The notes beneath the pieces were generated by a model. It was given only the letters and a program-made list of their open reading frames with translations, did not search any database and was not told the DNA's origin. Source: Aurantiochytrium sp. KH105 (lineage: Eukaryota > Sar > Bigyra > Thraustochytrida > Thraustochytriidae). From it: a DNA stretch of 64,000 bases. The translations under genes were made by a program, and so were the position numbers. Positions 1 to 10,800 of the stretch are shown in pieces; the stretch's first letter is position 1, and each line of letters opens with the position of its first letter. Where the stretch lies: contig BGKB01000033.1 of the NCBI GenBank assembly GCA_003116975.1, forward strand, positions 248,001 to 312,000, given 5' to 3'.

Positions 1-1304
1 TGCGGCAAAAGAGTCTTTGCGCAGGTCTTGCGCTGCTTGCGAGCGGCGCAAAGATCGAACAGGTTCCCGCCCCGGATGATCGCGCCGGCAAGCTGCGCGG
101 TATCGTCAAGAGCCTGCTCGAGCGGCTGCCAAGCTCGTTTAATCTTGATGAGGCAGAAGCTTTGGCAAAACCAGCGCTCGAAGACCCTAAAGCTGCCAAT
201 GCACCGCTCGTGATGGTGGCGTTGCAAGAGGCCAAGCTTATGAATGATTTGCTTGAGCGCGTGCGCATGACACTTGACGAACTGCAAAAGGCACTCGATG
301 GGCTGCAAGACATGCGCCCTCCGCTAATCGAAGCTGGGGACATGCTCTTGGCACAGCGGGTGCCCGGCGTGACCACGGATCAGAACCGTACAGAGCTCTC
401 TCACACCGGCAGCGGTGGTGACATTGTCGGTGCGGGTACTGCAGCATCAGGTCAAATGGAAGCAACGAATTGCAATGAGGATGGCGAGAGATTTTCATGG
501 GCAGAGATTTCGTGGCCTTCGACGAAGCCATTGGATGGCTGGTTCGATGATCTGGTGCAACACGCAGATCAACTTCGGCATTGGATGCAAGACTTTACAA
601 TGCCCAAATCTTTTTGGCTACCGGGATTTCTTCGACCACTCGGTTTACTCTCGGCTGTACGACAGCTTGCAGCGCGCAGGGACAACGTGGCAGTCGAGAC
701 ACTTACTTTTGCGACCGAAGTGACGATGCATCGCGACACGAGCACGATTGATGGCCCTCCTGACTGCGGCGGAGCAGGCATCTTTCTTCATGGCTTGAGC
801 ATGGAGGGTGCACGATATTACTTGGGCGATACCGTGGATGACGCTTTAGAGGAGGAGGAATTTTTTGACGACGAGGATGGCGATCGACGCATAGAAGACG
901 AAATGGATGAAGACGACGACGAGGAGGAGGACGAGGGAAATCTTAACAACGAAGGCAGCAGCGGGAATGGAAATGGGCCTCGGAAGGGCCATCGTTACAC
1001 CGTGGGTAAGACACGATGCGGAGGCTTTATCGTCCAGAGTGGCCTCCGGAACTCTGTTTTCCCAATGCCTGTCATTCTCCTGCGAACCGTTCCCATCGAG
1101 CCGATATGGGAGCTTGCGCCAGGCGGCTTTCTTCGAAGTGAAGACGACTCTATCTACAGCTGTCCAGTGTACGCAACGTCGATCCGTAGTGATAGCGAGA
1201 ATGACGCCTCAAATGGCCTCTTGTTTTTGGCAACACTTCGCACACGCGTTCCTTGCCAGCAATGGGTGCTCGCAAATCTATCTTTAGTCTTGCGCCCAGG
1301 GTAG
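1..1304 (+). CDS. Dynein heavy chain, C-terminal part (5' end outside window)
   Basis: The frame is open from the first bases of the window to TAG at 1304, so this is the 3' end of a much larger gene. Dynein heavy chains are the AAA+ motor subunits that move on microtubules. The start of the piece (LPSSFNLDEAEAL, then LMNDLLERVRMTLDELQKAL) matches the linker before the C-terminal domain. Further on are the family landmarks KPLDGWFDDL, FWLPGFLRP, GIFLHGLSMEGARY, MPVILLRTVPI and YSCPVYATS. An unusual acidic Asp/Glu-rich insertion followed by a Gly/Asn-rich stretch (about 838-990) interrupts the C-terminal domain between the LEGAR-type motif and the MPVI-type motif. Whether it is axonemal, cytoplasmic or IFT dynein cannot be told from this piece. 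No in-frame ATG near the left edge should be taken as a start. Confidence 0.88.
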   Translation, partial: RQKSLCAGLALLASGAKIEQVPAPDDRAGKLRGIVKSLLERLPSSFNLDEAEALAKPALEDPKAANAPLVMVALQEAKLMNDLLERVRMTLDELQKALDGLQDMRPPLIEAGDMLLAQRVPGVTTDQNRTELSHTGSGGDIVGAGTAASGQMEATNCNEDGERFSWAEISWPSTKPLDGWFDDLVQHADQLRHWMQDFTMPKSFWLPGFLRPLGLLSAVRQLAARRDNVAVETLTFATEVTMHRDTSTIDGPPDCGGAGIFLHGLSMEGARYYLGDTVDDALEEEEFFDDEDGDRRIEDEMDEDDDEEEDEGNLNNEGSSGNGNGPRKGHRYTVGKTRCGGFIVQSGLRNSVFPMPVILLRTVPIEPIWELAPGGFLRSEDDSIYSCPVYATSIRSDSENDASNGLLFLATLRTRVPCQQWVLANLSLVLRPG

Positions 1305-1632
1305 ATACGAAAATACCAAAAAGAATAGAAAGAAAAAAGGGAACAACATCCTGCTGTAGTTCTCATCTTGACTCTTTTGAAATAAGCATGTCCTTTCCTT
1401 TTCTGTGCATGGAGATTTCTCGATTTACGCAACGATGTTCTCTGATTCGCAAGCGCCCATCCAAACAAGCATCGCTTTCACTCTCTGCCACGCGGAGGTC
1501 TTTGCTCAACGTGTCAACCATGTGGATGCCCACCTGACAAAAGAGACTTTCTGGTGGTGAAATAGGAAAAAGGAGTGGTATTATACATTCAATGCAATCA
1601 ATGCAATCAATGCCAAAACTTTGACGACAATC
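1305..1632. other. Convergent 3' intergenic spacer
   Basis: This spacer lies between the stop of the dynein gene and the stop of the histidine kinase gene, so it holds two 3' ends. It is AT-richer than its neighbours and contains a short CAATGCAAT-type direct repeat near 1588-1613. No gene is supported. Confidence 0.6.
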
Positions 1633-3858
1633 TTAGGATTCCTCAAGAACAGGTACAGAGCCCTGTCGAATAGCCTTGTGAAAAAGAATGCGATTCAATT
1701 CCTGTTTCATGAATGCATCCGTCGGGAGTGGCTTGGTCCAGAGAAGATCAATCGCAGTCTCGTCGTCGACGACGTCCCCCGAAATAAGGACAACGACGCA
1801 GTCCGTCGTTGCGCGCTCACGAACACGGTGCGTATAGGAGGATTCCATGTCGTCGAGAATGATAATTTGAAAGGAACCGTTGTCGATGGTTTCCAAGGTT
1901 TTCTCAGAGGGGGTGGTAACCTGGATCTTTAGGTCTCGCCCGAGACGTTCAATTGCTCGTGAGATAATGACACCGCTCGTGTGGTGTTTGGCCATGACAA
2001 GAATTTGAAGCGCGGCGGGCAATGGCAGGACGCTATTAAGAAGCGCCGCGACATCGCTGGGTTTCGCGGGGAGCGGCTTGAGTACAAATCGATCGGCGCC
2101 AGCCTCGAGATGCTCGGCAGACATGTCATTCGCAGAGCAACCGATGATGGCGCCACGAAAACCGCTTTCCCGGAGAGCGCGAATCGTTTCCTCGCCCGTC
2201 ATGGCAACGCGCATGGGATCGGGCATGTAATGGTCCATGATGACGAGGTCGTATGGCGTAGACGCGGCCATGGAGAGCGCCTCGGGACCGCTCGAGGCTT
2301 CGTGCAGGTCCCAGCCACGCGCCACGCGAGCCAGAACACGTTTCGTCATGGCGCGCACCATTTTGTCATCGTCGACATGAAGTACCTTTGCTCGTGCCCG
2401 AAAAGGCTTAAGATTTGGGTTCTGAGCAGAGGCGGCCGCAGGATCCGGCGATGCCTCTGGAAGCGGAAGCGAGATACGGAAGCGCGAACCAGGGCAACCC
2501 GGCACGCCAGAGTCATACTCGTCGGTATCAAGATGGAGGAGACCACCCATTTTCTCGGCTAGAAGCTTGGCAAGGGCCAAACCAACACCAGTTCCTTGAC
2601 GCATGGTGTCGAGCGTCTCTTGGTACTTTTGAAAAAGGTACTCACGTTCCACGGTCGATATGCCGGGCCCCGAATCTTCAACAAAAATGTGAACCCAGCG
2701 CTCGTGCTGCGCGTCACGTTCGGCGCGCACGCGCAAGAAGCCAGAGGTGACGAACCGCACTGCATTCTGCGCCACATTGTTCACAAGCTGAAGAAGCCGA
2801 AGCCGATCAGCTTGCACCCACAGGTCCTCGGAGCACACGACCTCGGCCTCGACGCCTTCGTTCACATTGCGCTTCAAAGCAGCGTGAACGGGCTCGAGTA
2901 CATCCTTGCGCAATGACGTTGGCTCTGTGCGAAGTTCGAGCAAGCCGACGGAAAATCGGTTGAGGTCGAGCATGTTGCGCAGCATTTCATCAATGAAGCG
3001 CAAACTCACGTCCATGAGCTGGAGGTCATTGAGTATCCCGTTCAGAGGGCTCGTGAGGGGTGTCTGTTTTCTCAGACGTTGGTTTTCTTTGGCGACTGCA
3101 GCTTGCACAAAGACGACCGCCGAACAGCAAACAGAGAGCGGATTTCGGATCTCATGCGCAATGAATTCATTAAGAGCGCGCTCCGCTGTCGTTGCTGCGA
3201 GTAGTGCGGTATAGCGTTCCATGATGGCAGCATTGACGCTCATGGAGTCGCGATTCGCGCGATAGCGCACAATTGTTAGGTACAGAGCGGCGATAAGAAC
3301 GAGGCAGACCGCGAAGAGAACGCCGCCGGGAACATGGTTTGCGAATCCGAGACCGAGGCCGCCCGCGAGGCCGGCAACGACGAGGGTGCAAGCGACAGCG
3401 AGACGTTCCCCGGTGAGCCAGAACCAGGAGCTTCGAGCCTTTGTTGCCTGCGAAGTCGTCTCTGCGTCTTTGTTGCACTCGCGGACGAGAAAGGCTGGTA
3501 GGTCGAGCTCAAAATCTCGGGTGCTTTCTTCGGCGGGAAGATTGCGAACGCTCTTCGAGAAGATACCCGAGGCACCCTCGTAGCCATCGAGGAGGACGCT
3601 TTGATAGCCGCTGCCGAGATCTCCGCCTTGCGTCCCGCTCTGTATGGTTCGAGGGGTCACGGCGACGCTGCTCAGGTCGAGGCCCTCAAAGTTCGTCACG
3701 AGCTGAATCCCCTTTGGCGCCACCAGCATCGGCGCCGCCAGGTGCGCTGCCGCGCTCGCCGCTGTGCCATCTTCGTCCCTGCTGTCGAGCTCGGAGTCCT
3801 CCCCGCCCGACGACAGCGTCTGCGCCGTGGCCTCGGAGACCTCCGTCCGCGAGCTCAT
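1633..3858 (-). CDS. Hybrid sensor histidine kinase with two receiver-like domains
   Basis: The protein has 741 residues. After a Ser/Asp-rich N-terminus come two hydrophobic helices (about residues 150-195), so it is probably membrane-anchored. The HisKA dimerisation domain carries the H-box FIAHEIRNP with His235 as the likely phosphorylated residue. The ATPase domain shows the N-box NNVAQNAVRFV, G1 VEDSGPGIS and G2 GTGVGLALAKLLAEKMGG. A receiver domain follows (VLHVDDDK, then VIMDHYMP with phosphoacceptor Asp542, then the conserved Lys in FVLKPLP). The last ~130 residues look like a second, degenerate receiver (IIILDDMES around 665-673, VVLISGDV, LLWTKPLP). The family autophosphorylates on His and relays phosphate to Asp. 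No PAS, GAF or CHASE sensor is obvious, so the input signal is unknown. The start is the first in-frame ATG. Confidence 0.88.
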   Translation of the reverse strand: MSSRTEVSEATAQTLSSGGEDSELDSRDEDGTAASAAAHLAAPMLVAPKGIQLVTNFEGLDLSSVAVTPRTIQSGTQGGDLGSGYQSVLLDGYEGASGIFSKSVRNLPAEESTRDFELDLPAFLVRECNKDAETTSQATKARSSWFWLTGERLAVACTLVVAGLAGGLGLGFANHVPGGVLFAVCLVLIAALYLTIVRYRANRDSMSVNAAIMERYTALLAATTAERALNEFIAHEIRNPLSVCCSAVVFVQAAVAKENQRLRKQTPLTSPLNGILNDLQLMDVSLRFIDEMLRNMLDLNRFSVGLLELRTEPTSLRKDVLEPVHAALKRNVNEGVEAEVVCSEDLWVQADRLRLLQLVNNVAQNAVRFVTSGFLRVRAERDAQHERWVHIFVEDSGPGISTVEREYLFQKYQETLDTMRQGTGVGLALAKLLAEKMGGLLHLDTDEYDSGVPGCPGSRFRISLPLPEASPDPAAASAQNPNLKPFRARAKVLHVDDDKMVRAMTKRVLARVARGWDLHEASSGPEALSMAASTPYDLVIMDHYMPDPMRVAMTGEETIRALRESGFRGAIIGCSANDMSAEHLEAGADRFVLKPLPAKPSDVAALLNSVLPLPAALQILVMAKHHTSGVIISRAIERLGRDLKIQVTTPSEKTLETIDNGSFQIIILDDMESSYTHRVRERATTDCVVVLISGDVVDDETAIDLLWTKPLPTDAFMKQELNRILFHKAIRQGSVPVLEES

Positions 3859-4409
3859 GCTTGCTTCTCCTGGGTTTGCTGGCCAGCGGACGCCAGCGGA
3901 GGTGTATGTAGTAGTACTTATTACACACCGTCGCGGTCACGGCCTTTGCTACCCTCGCGAGCTCCCTTTTCGCAAGCGAGCAAGTGCAGAGCGAGAAAGC
4001 AGGCACGCATCCATTACGAGCCAGCAGGGGTCTGTCCACGCTTGGGAGGGCAAGGACGGTCGCGTTGGATGGTTGCAGCGTAGCGCAGCCCTCACGGGCG
4101 ATGCTGGTATGATGCACAATCTCGTGCGGACGAGCTGGGCGCGGAATGTGGAGAGAGATCTGTCCCGACCCACGAGCCCACACGTATGGACGGCGAAGGT
4201 CAAGGCTCGATCGGCCGACGTCCAGGAGACTGCTGGCTCGAGTGTACGAGACAAGGCAGGCAGGCAGGCAGGCAAAAACATGCCGTACGCTCAGCATTCT
4301 GTCTGTCCATGGTAAAATCTGAATGCAAAGAGACAGAGGGAAGATTGGATAGATTGGAATCTACTTGCACGTCACATCCTGGTCATGTTTTGATTATTCT
4401 TTTCTTCTT
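3859..4409. other. Intergenic spacer, promoter side of the histidine kinase
   Basis: This is the upstream region of the histidine kinase and the downstream region of the methyltransferase, since both genes are on the minus strand. It has a short GGCA repeat at about 4256-4274. Several overlapping frames on both strands stay open, as usual for this GC-rich DNA, but none has family signatures or a believable start. Confidence 0.55.
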
Positions 4410-5606
4410 CTAGGGAACCGAAACAGCGGCCTTGTTCGAGACCTTTACGAAGCGGTAGTGCGCGACGAACCACTCGTTGCCCGGTCCATCGCGACCATTG
4501 TCGTACTTGAACAGCTCAGAGCAGGCCATGCAGAAAAGACGCCAGGCTTGGTATTTCTCCGAGGCTTTGTCGCCATAGCCTTCCTTGAAGAACTTGATGA
4601 GGTCGCCCCGGTTCGCATCGAGGTTTTCCAGCCAGTGCTCAAGGGTGCGCGAGTAATGCACGCCATTAATTGCCCATCGGCGATCCACGCGAAGGTGATC
4701 ATTGATGAAGAGAAAGAGATCGTACGAGGGCATTGTGCCGCCGGAGAAGAAGTTGTCCGACATCCAGCCGTCTTGAAAGTGATAGGGGACGTCGCGATGG
4801 CAAAAGACGTGGACCATGACCTTGCCATCATCCTTGAGCCATTTTGACATGTTTTTGAAGAGCATCCAGTAGTTTTTGACGTGCTCGAGCATCTCGATAC
4901 TGCAGATGCGGTCAAAGGACGCTTCGGGAAGATCGAGATCGTTGACGTCGCAGGTCCTGATCTCGACATTGGAGAGCCCGCGTTCCTTGGCGCGTGCCAT
5001 GATGAACTCGCGTTGAGAGTTCGAGTGCGAGACACCGATGACCTTGAGGTTGGGAAAGTGCTTTCCAATATACAGGCTGAGCGAGCCCCATCCGCAGCCC
5101 AGGTCCAGAACATCGGCGCCGTCGGGGAGGGCGGCAAGTTCTGCGCGCTCGCAAAAGAGCGAGAGCGCATGGTCCTCGGCCTCGGCGAGCGTCGTCTTTG
5201 CGTCCGGGTACTGGCAGCACGAGTACTTCATTTGAGGACCCATCTTTTTGATGAAAAAGTCGGCGGGGACCTCGTAGTGCTGCTCTGCTGAGGCATCGGT
5301 TTGCTCGGCAATGCCTCGGGTCTTGAGGTCTTGCACAAAGGCGTCAATGTAGTCTGCCTGCTGCTCCTGGTCTCCGTGGAAAGTGACGGTGTTGATGGTC
5401 GACGCCAGGAGCTTGCGCATGCCGAGGCGGACGACTCGATCCGGCATGTACCCCTTTTCGATCATGGGAAGGAGCGCCGGCTGCACGACATCGTTCACGA
5501 GTTTGTCCATGACGGTCTGGTTCCCCTCGCCCTTTTCTCGCAGCGCTGCGGCCTTGCTCACGGACTTGCTCTCCTCGGCCATCGAGCCTTCTTCGTGCAG
5601 CGCCAT
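4410..5606 (-). CDS. SAM-dependent methyltransferase, CFA-synthase / coclaurine N-methyltransferase-like
   Basis: The protein has 398 residues. The AdoMet-binding motif I is plain (VLDLGCGWGSLSLYIG), preceded by HYEVPADFF and MKYSCCQY, which are characteristic of the cyclopropane-fatty-acyl-phospholipid synthase/CNMT superfamily. The Cys of the YSC motif and the Glu of the IEMLEHV motif are present. The His and the late Tyr that help bind bicarbonate in true CFA synthases are not clearly there (GGTMPSYDLF; MACSELFKY), so it more resembles the plant and algal CNMT-like branch. It could methylate an amine or a lipid; the substrate is not readable. A second ATG nine codons in (MAEESK) is an alternative start. 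It lies head-to-head, across 2.3 kb, with the large CFA-synthase fusion gene, which suggests a shared lipid-modification role by inference. Confidence 0.8.
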   Translation of the reverse strand: MALHEEGSMAEESKSVSKAAALREKGEGNQTVMDKLVNDVVQPALLPMIEKGYMPDRVVRLGMRKLLASTINTVTFHGDQEQQADYIDAFVQDLKTRGIAEQTDASAEQHYEVPADFFIKKMGPQMKYSCCQYPDAKTTLAEAEDHALSLFCERAELAALPDGADVLDLGCGWGSLSLYIGKHFPNLKVIGVSHSNSQREFIMARAKERGLSNVEIRTCDVNDLDLPEASFDRICSIEMLEHVKNYWMLFKNMSKWLKDDGKVMVHVFCHRDVPYHFQDGWMSDNFFSGGTMPSYDLFLFINDHLRVDRRWAINGVHYSRTLEHWLENLDANRGDLIKFFKEGYGDKASEKYQAWRLFCMACSELFKYDNGRDGPGNEWFVAHYRFVKVSNKAAVSVP

Positions 5607-6248
5607 GGTTCACGAACGTGCGCCCCTGCTTTGCTTTTTTGCTTGGCTTTGCTTTGATTCCTCGCTCGCTCCTCGCCCGCCTGCTTTCTTGTTCGCTCGG
5701 CGCGGTCGGCTGATTGATCGTTTGCGAGGTGCCTCTACTGCTCACGAGGATGACCTTGAATTTGAGAAAGATAGAGAGACGTTTTGTTGTTGATGTTCTG
5801 AGGCCAAAGCGCGAGTAACTAAAAGATGAGAAAAGATCAGTCTTCGCCACGACCGCGAGCGCGGGACGCAGTTTCTTCACTGCATGCAACGAGCGAGGCC
5901 GGCGAGGCCCGGCTGCTTCCTCCCTCCGCGCCTTTCCCGCATCCGCTCCCTCTCTCCGCGGCGTGACGGAGGCTGGATCCAGCGGCATCATCATCGCGGA
6001 GTCGGCGCGGGAGGAGCAGGGGTTCGTCGCCGGCCGCGCCGACTCGGGGCGAGCCCGGGGAAGCGCGGGAAGGAAGGAGAACTCGACAGATAGTTTCAGG
6101 GGTCATCAGGCGACGCAAGGGACCCCGGCACGAGAGCGGGGAGCGAGCGAGGCAGCGAAGGAAGGCACGGAGGGAGAGGGAAGGTTGTTGTATCCTATTT
6201 AGGGATGGGCGCGCACGCTAAGGGGGCTCGGCACGGAGGAAAAGAAAG

Positions 6249-6294
6249 GCGAGGCGAGGCGAGGCGAGGCGAGGCGAGGCGAGGCGAGGCGAGC
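6249..6294. repeat. (GGCGA)n pentanucleotide microsatellite
   Basis: About nine uninterrupted GGCGA units lie inside the divergent intergenic region. No coding role is apparent. Confidence 0.9.
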
Positions 6295-7788
6295 CTCTGT
6301 CCCGCAGCGGCGGGAGCAGCGAATGGGAAAAGCGGCGGCTCCTCCACACACTACAGCGTGATGTGGGCTGCTCGGGCCCTCATAAGTCACAGCGATCAGC
6401 AGTTAGTCTGTGGAACGCCTCCACGCTGTGTGGACCAGGACCGGTGCGTAGCTGTGGGTAACGGCGGCGTCGCCTCACAAGCCGGCGAGGTTCGTTCGTA
6501 TTATCGCGCGCCTCGCGGCCAGTGGGGGTGCCCAGAAGCTTCGCGTGTTCGCGAATCCTGCTTTATTCGCGAAGCCCGCTTCGACTTTCCGGCCGCACGC
6601 GATCCTGATCATGACGGCCTCGACGCGGGCAGGTAGCCTTTGAGGGAGACGAGGAGCGGAGCGGAGTCGGTTCTGCCCGCAGAGTCAGTTGTGTCTGCGC
6701 GCGGCGGCGCCGCCCCGCAGCGCCCTGACACCTCCCCCTCCCCCCCCCGGGCTGTGTGTACCGCTTCCAAACGTGTACGCGATGCGCGCCGCAGTGCCGT
6801 GCCAGGGCCTGATCCTAAAAATATCCAACCTGGCCTACCATGGCCAACTATAAACTAACCTACCCAGCGCGTCCGTGGCTCTGCAGCCGTTCGCTCTCCC
6901 TCCTTTCCTCCCTCAATCCCTCCCTCCCTCGCCCGCCGCGCTCTCCCGGCCGGTCTGGCGTGCCGGGTCTGGTCTGTTCGGCGTCGACGCAGGCGGCCTA
7001 CGCCTTCCTTCCTCGCAGGCACGCAAACCAGTCACTCACTCATCTTCCCGTTTCTCCCTTTCCCAGCTTACTTATACTAACCCAAACACAGGCAGCTCCT
7101 CCGCGACGCCAAGTAGGAGGCAGGATTCTCGCGCAAGATCTTCGCCGCCTCGCGGTCGCGGCAACTCGTGCCAGGTCCGGCGGTCTTCTGCTGCTACTTC
7201 GTCGTCGCGTCGTCGTCTTCTTCTTCTTCTTCTTCGTCGTCGGGATCGGCGTCATCGCGGTCGTCTCCCTCGAGCTATGGAGTGAGGGTGGGATCGTGCG
7301 TGAATGGTCGGTCGAGTCCCGTTTCGATCATGGCGTTGAATAACCCCGAAGCGAACAGACGACAACCAGGCTGACGGAGAGACTGACAAAGCAAGCACTC
7401 GAAGCAAGCCAACCATCGCGTCCAAACAAACCCCGAACGGCTTTGGGCGCTAGCGACAACAAGCGAGCGAGCAAGCGAGCGAGCGAGGGAGCGAGGGGCC
7501 GTGCCAACTCGACTCGACTCAACTCGACTCGACTCATCGGAGATCAACTTTCACGGGCGTCTGCACTGCCGAGCGAGCGAGGCGCAGCGCGAGGTCGAGC
7601 GCGCCGAGTCCAGCGCTGCACGACGGCACCGCTGCTCTTCCGGTAGACGGAGCTCGTGCGCCTGGCCGACATCACGCCTCGAACTGCCAATTCCCTCCAG
7701 TGGACTGGGACTGACTTGCACGGTCAGCAGCAAGAGCAATTTTAGCAAGAGCTGAGCATAGATTGCAGAGGAGCTGGCGAGGAGGATA

Positions 7789-7830
<42 letters not shown>
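7789..7830. repeat. (GCAGAC)7 hexanucleotide repeat
   Basis: Seven perfect GCAGAC units end about 60 bases before the ATG at 7890. They probably lie in the 5' untranslated region or core promoter of the FAD/CFA-synthase fusion gene. Confidence 0.9.
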
Positions 7831-7889
7831 CAGAGCAGAACAGAGCAGAGCAAAACAGACCAGCATCGAGCGATAAAAGGGGACAGATC

Positions 7890-10800
7890 ATGACCTCGGA
7901 GCAGGAACAGAGGACACAGAATGTGGCCGTCGTGGGCTCCGGCATCGCAGGGCTCGCGAGCGCGCTCTGCCTGGCCCAGCAAGGATGCAAGGTGACTCTC
8001 TTTGAGCGCGAAGACCGCCTCGGCGGACACTCGCTCACGTTCCCGGGCGAAGGCGACAGGCCGCCCGTGGATCTCGGATTCCAGGTCATGAACAACACAA
8101 CCTATCCGTACCTGACAAGCCTCTTTGACTCGCTCGGCGTTGATACCGAGCCGTCCGACATGTCTTTCGCCTTTAGCGTGGACGACGGACGCGTCGAGTG
8201 GAGCTCGGACGCGCTCTTTGCCCAGCCGGGCAACGCGCGCGACCCGGCATTCCTCTACATGCTGCGAGAGATCTTTCGCTTCGCGAACGCCACCGAGGTC
8301 CTTGATGAGAACAAAAAGGAAGAATTCGACACGATGACTCTCGGCGAGTACCTTGATTTGCGCGGATACAGCGAGCGTTTCCGCTCAGACTACATTCTCC
8401 CCACCACTGCCGCCATCTGGAGCGTGCCGAATGGCACAATGGAGCAGCACCCAGTCAAGCCACTTGTTGCGTTCATGGCCAATCATCATCTCCTCGCCCC
8501 GCTTGGAGAACGCCCTCGATGGCGCGTCGTTGCCCAGCGCAGCGAAGCCTACGTCGACGCCATCGCCAAGGAACTTGAGCGCCTCGGTGCTTCGATCCAG
8601 CTTGAGGCCGCGGTCAAGGCCGTGCGTCTCAACAAGAACCATGGAAACGAAGCCAAAAGTGGCGGCTGCCGAATTACCTTCGAGCAAAAGGGCAAAGAGG
8701 ATGCCGAGGCGAATTTTGACCATGTCATCCTCGCCTCGCATTCCGATGTCAGCGCACGCATCCTTGGCGATGGCGACGCAGAGGCACCGTATACCGACCT
8801 CGTAAAGCGCGTTCGCTACCAGCCGAACCGGGTCATCCTGCACTCGGATGTCTCACAAATGCCCCGAGAGCGCGCGGCGTGGGCTTCCTGGAATGTCCTC
8901 GACAAGCGCGCGAGTCCTGATGCAGAGGGATCCCGACCTTCGCAGAACTCACGCAACATTTGCGTCACCTACTGGCTTAACCACCTGCAGAATCTGCCAG
9001 AGTCAGCACCGCTTTTGCTCTGCACACTCAACCCAATCTCCGAGCCTGACGCCGACAAGGTCATTTTCGAGACAACCTTGGACCATCCCGTCTTTGACAC
9101 CGCGGCGATGGATGCCCAACGACAAATCAACAAGGCTCAGGCACAAGCCGATGCGGGTTCTCGCTCCCTATGGTTTGCTGGCGCCTGGCTTGGGTCGGGC
9201 TTCCACGAGGACGGCATTCGCTCTGCCCTCGCCGTCTGTAAGGCGCTTGCCGGCTCGGTCCCGCGCTGGGCCGTACAAGTCGGGGCACCCGAGCATCCGG
9301 GTCTGCAGCTCATTCGCGGCCCTAGCCCTAGCAAGTCTGTAAGCCAGCGACTTGGTCTTCAGGTCTTCCAGGCCGTTGCGTCGCGAGGCATCAAGCGTGG
9401 CCACCTCGTCATGATGCTCCCGGACGGTAATGATCTCCATTTTGGACGTGAATCTGCTGCTGATGCCAAGAGCCGTGGCGAGCCCACCGTGTGGATGCGC
9501 ATTCAGGATCTCGGGATGCTCGCCAAATGCGTCGCCGAGTCCGACATTGGCCTTGGCGAGGCCTACATGCATCGCATGTTCGACGTCGACGATCTGCCTT
9601 CGCTCTTCGATGTTCTCATCGTCAACAACCAAACGCTTCGCGAGACCCTTAACCCGCTTGGTCTTTCTGCAAACTCGGGTCTCGCCTCCTTTGCTGGGGC
9701 TGTCATGTACTGCATCGGCAACATCGTCGAGCACATTCGTCATCTTGGCAACGACAACACCGTCACTGGATCGCGCCGCAACATCGAGGCACACTATGAC
9801 GCGGGAAACAGCATGTACAAGCTCTTTCTCGATGACACACTTACGTATTCGTGTGGTCTCCACAGACGCGAGTACGGCGCAGAAAATGCTGCGCCGGGCG
9901 AGGAGCTTCCGCTGTACGAAGCGCAGCTGGCCAAGCTCGACAGCATCATTCGCAAGGCTGACTTGAAGTCTTCGGACCATGTTCTCGAGATCGGCTGCGG
10001 CTGGGGGTCGTTCGCCATCCGCGCAGCGAGCACAGTCGGCTGCAGGGTTACCGGTATCACCATCTCCACCGAGCAGCTCGCCGAGGCCCAGGCACGCGTT
10101 CGTGCCGCGGGACTCGAGGACAAGGTGAATCTCATGATTTTTGATTACCGCAAAATGGGTGTGCCGCAGCGGACCCGAGCGCAAGCTGGCAAAAAGAACA
10201 CGGGAGGCGAGATTTTTTACGAGCAAGACCTGGCGCCCGGACACTTTGACAAGATCGTCTCCATTGAAATGCTCGAAGCGGTTGGTCATGACCACTTGCC
10301 CGAGTACTTTGAGACCGTTGATCGCATGCTCAAGCCCGGAGGCCGCGCTGTGATCCAGGTTATCTCCATCAAGGACGACCGCTACGAAGAGTATCGACGC
10401 ACCTCGGATTTCATTCGGCGATACATTTTCCCTGGAGGCCACATGCCTTGCGAGGCTTCCATTCGCTGGGCATCCGAGGAAACCGACCTCCTCCTTGGCA
10501 ACGTAGACGACATCGGACCCGACTACGCTGTTACGCTGCGTATGTGGCGCGAGAACTTTGTCAAGAATCGAGATGCCATCCTCGCTTTGGGCTACCCCGA
10601 GACTTTTTTTCGTTGCTTCGAAATGTACTTTGCGTACTGCGAGGCAGGCTTTGCTCAGAAGTACATTCACAACTACCATCTCACCTTTACAAAGGACGAA
10701 AAGGCCAAGTCTGCAGTGCGGGCAGAGGAACGCGAGGCCGAGAGTGCTGCGCGGTACAACCGGACGGTCATTCCGGCTGTCTTGGCCATCATGGCACTGA

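Larger units (their letters stand above)
5607..7889. promoter_or_regulatory. 2.3-kb divergent intergenic region between the two CFA-family genes
   Basis: This is the shared upstream region of the minus-strand methyltransferase and the plus-strand FAD/CFA-synthase fusion. It is low-complexity and GC-rich. It contains a (GGCGA)n run (6249-6294), two TTCGCGAA palindromes (6548-6555 and 6566-6573), GCGA-rich and ACTCG repeats (about 7455-7540) and seven GCAGAC hexamers (7789-7830) just ahead of the fusion gene's ATG. No reading frame here has protein-family signatures. Promoter function is inferred from position only. Confidence 0.5.

Noticed and set aside
9168-10679. 503-residue minus-strand frame inside the CFA-synthase gene
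   Set aside because: Antisense shadow of the CFA-synthase domain; no family signature and no sensible upstream region.
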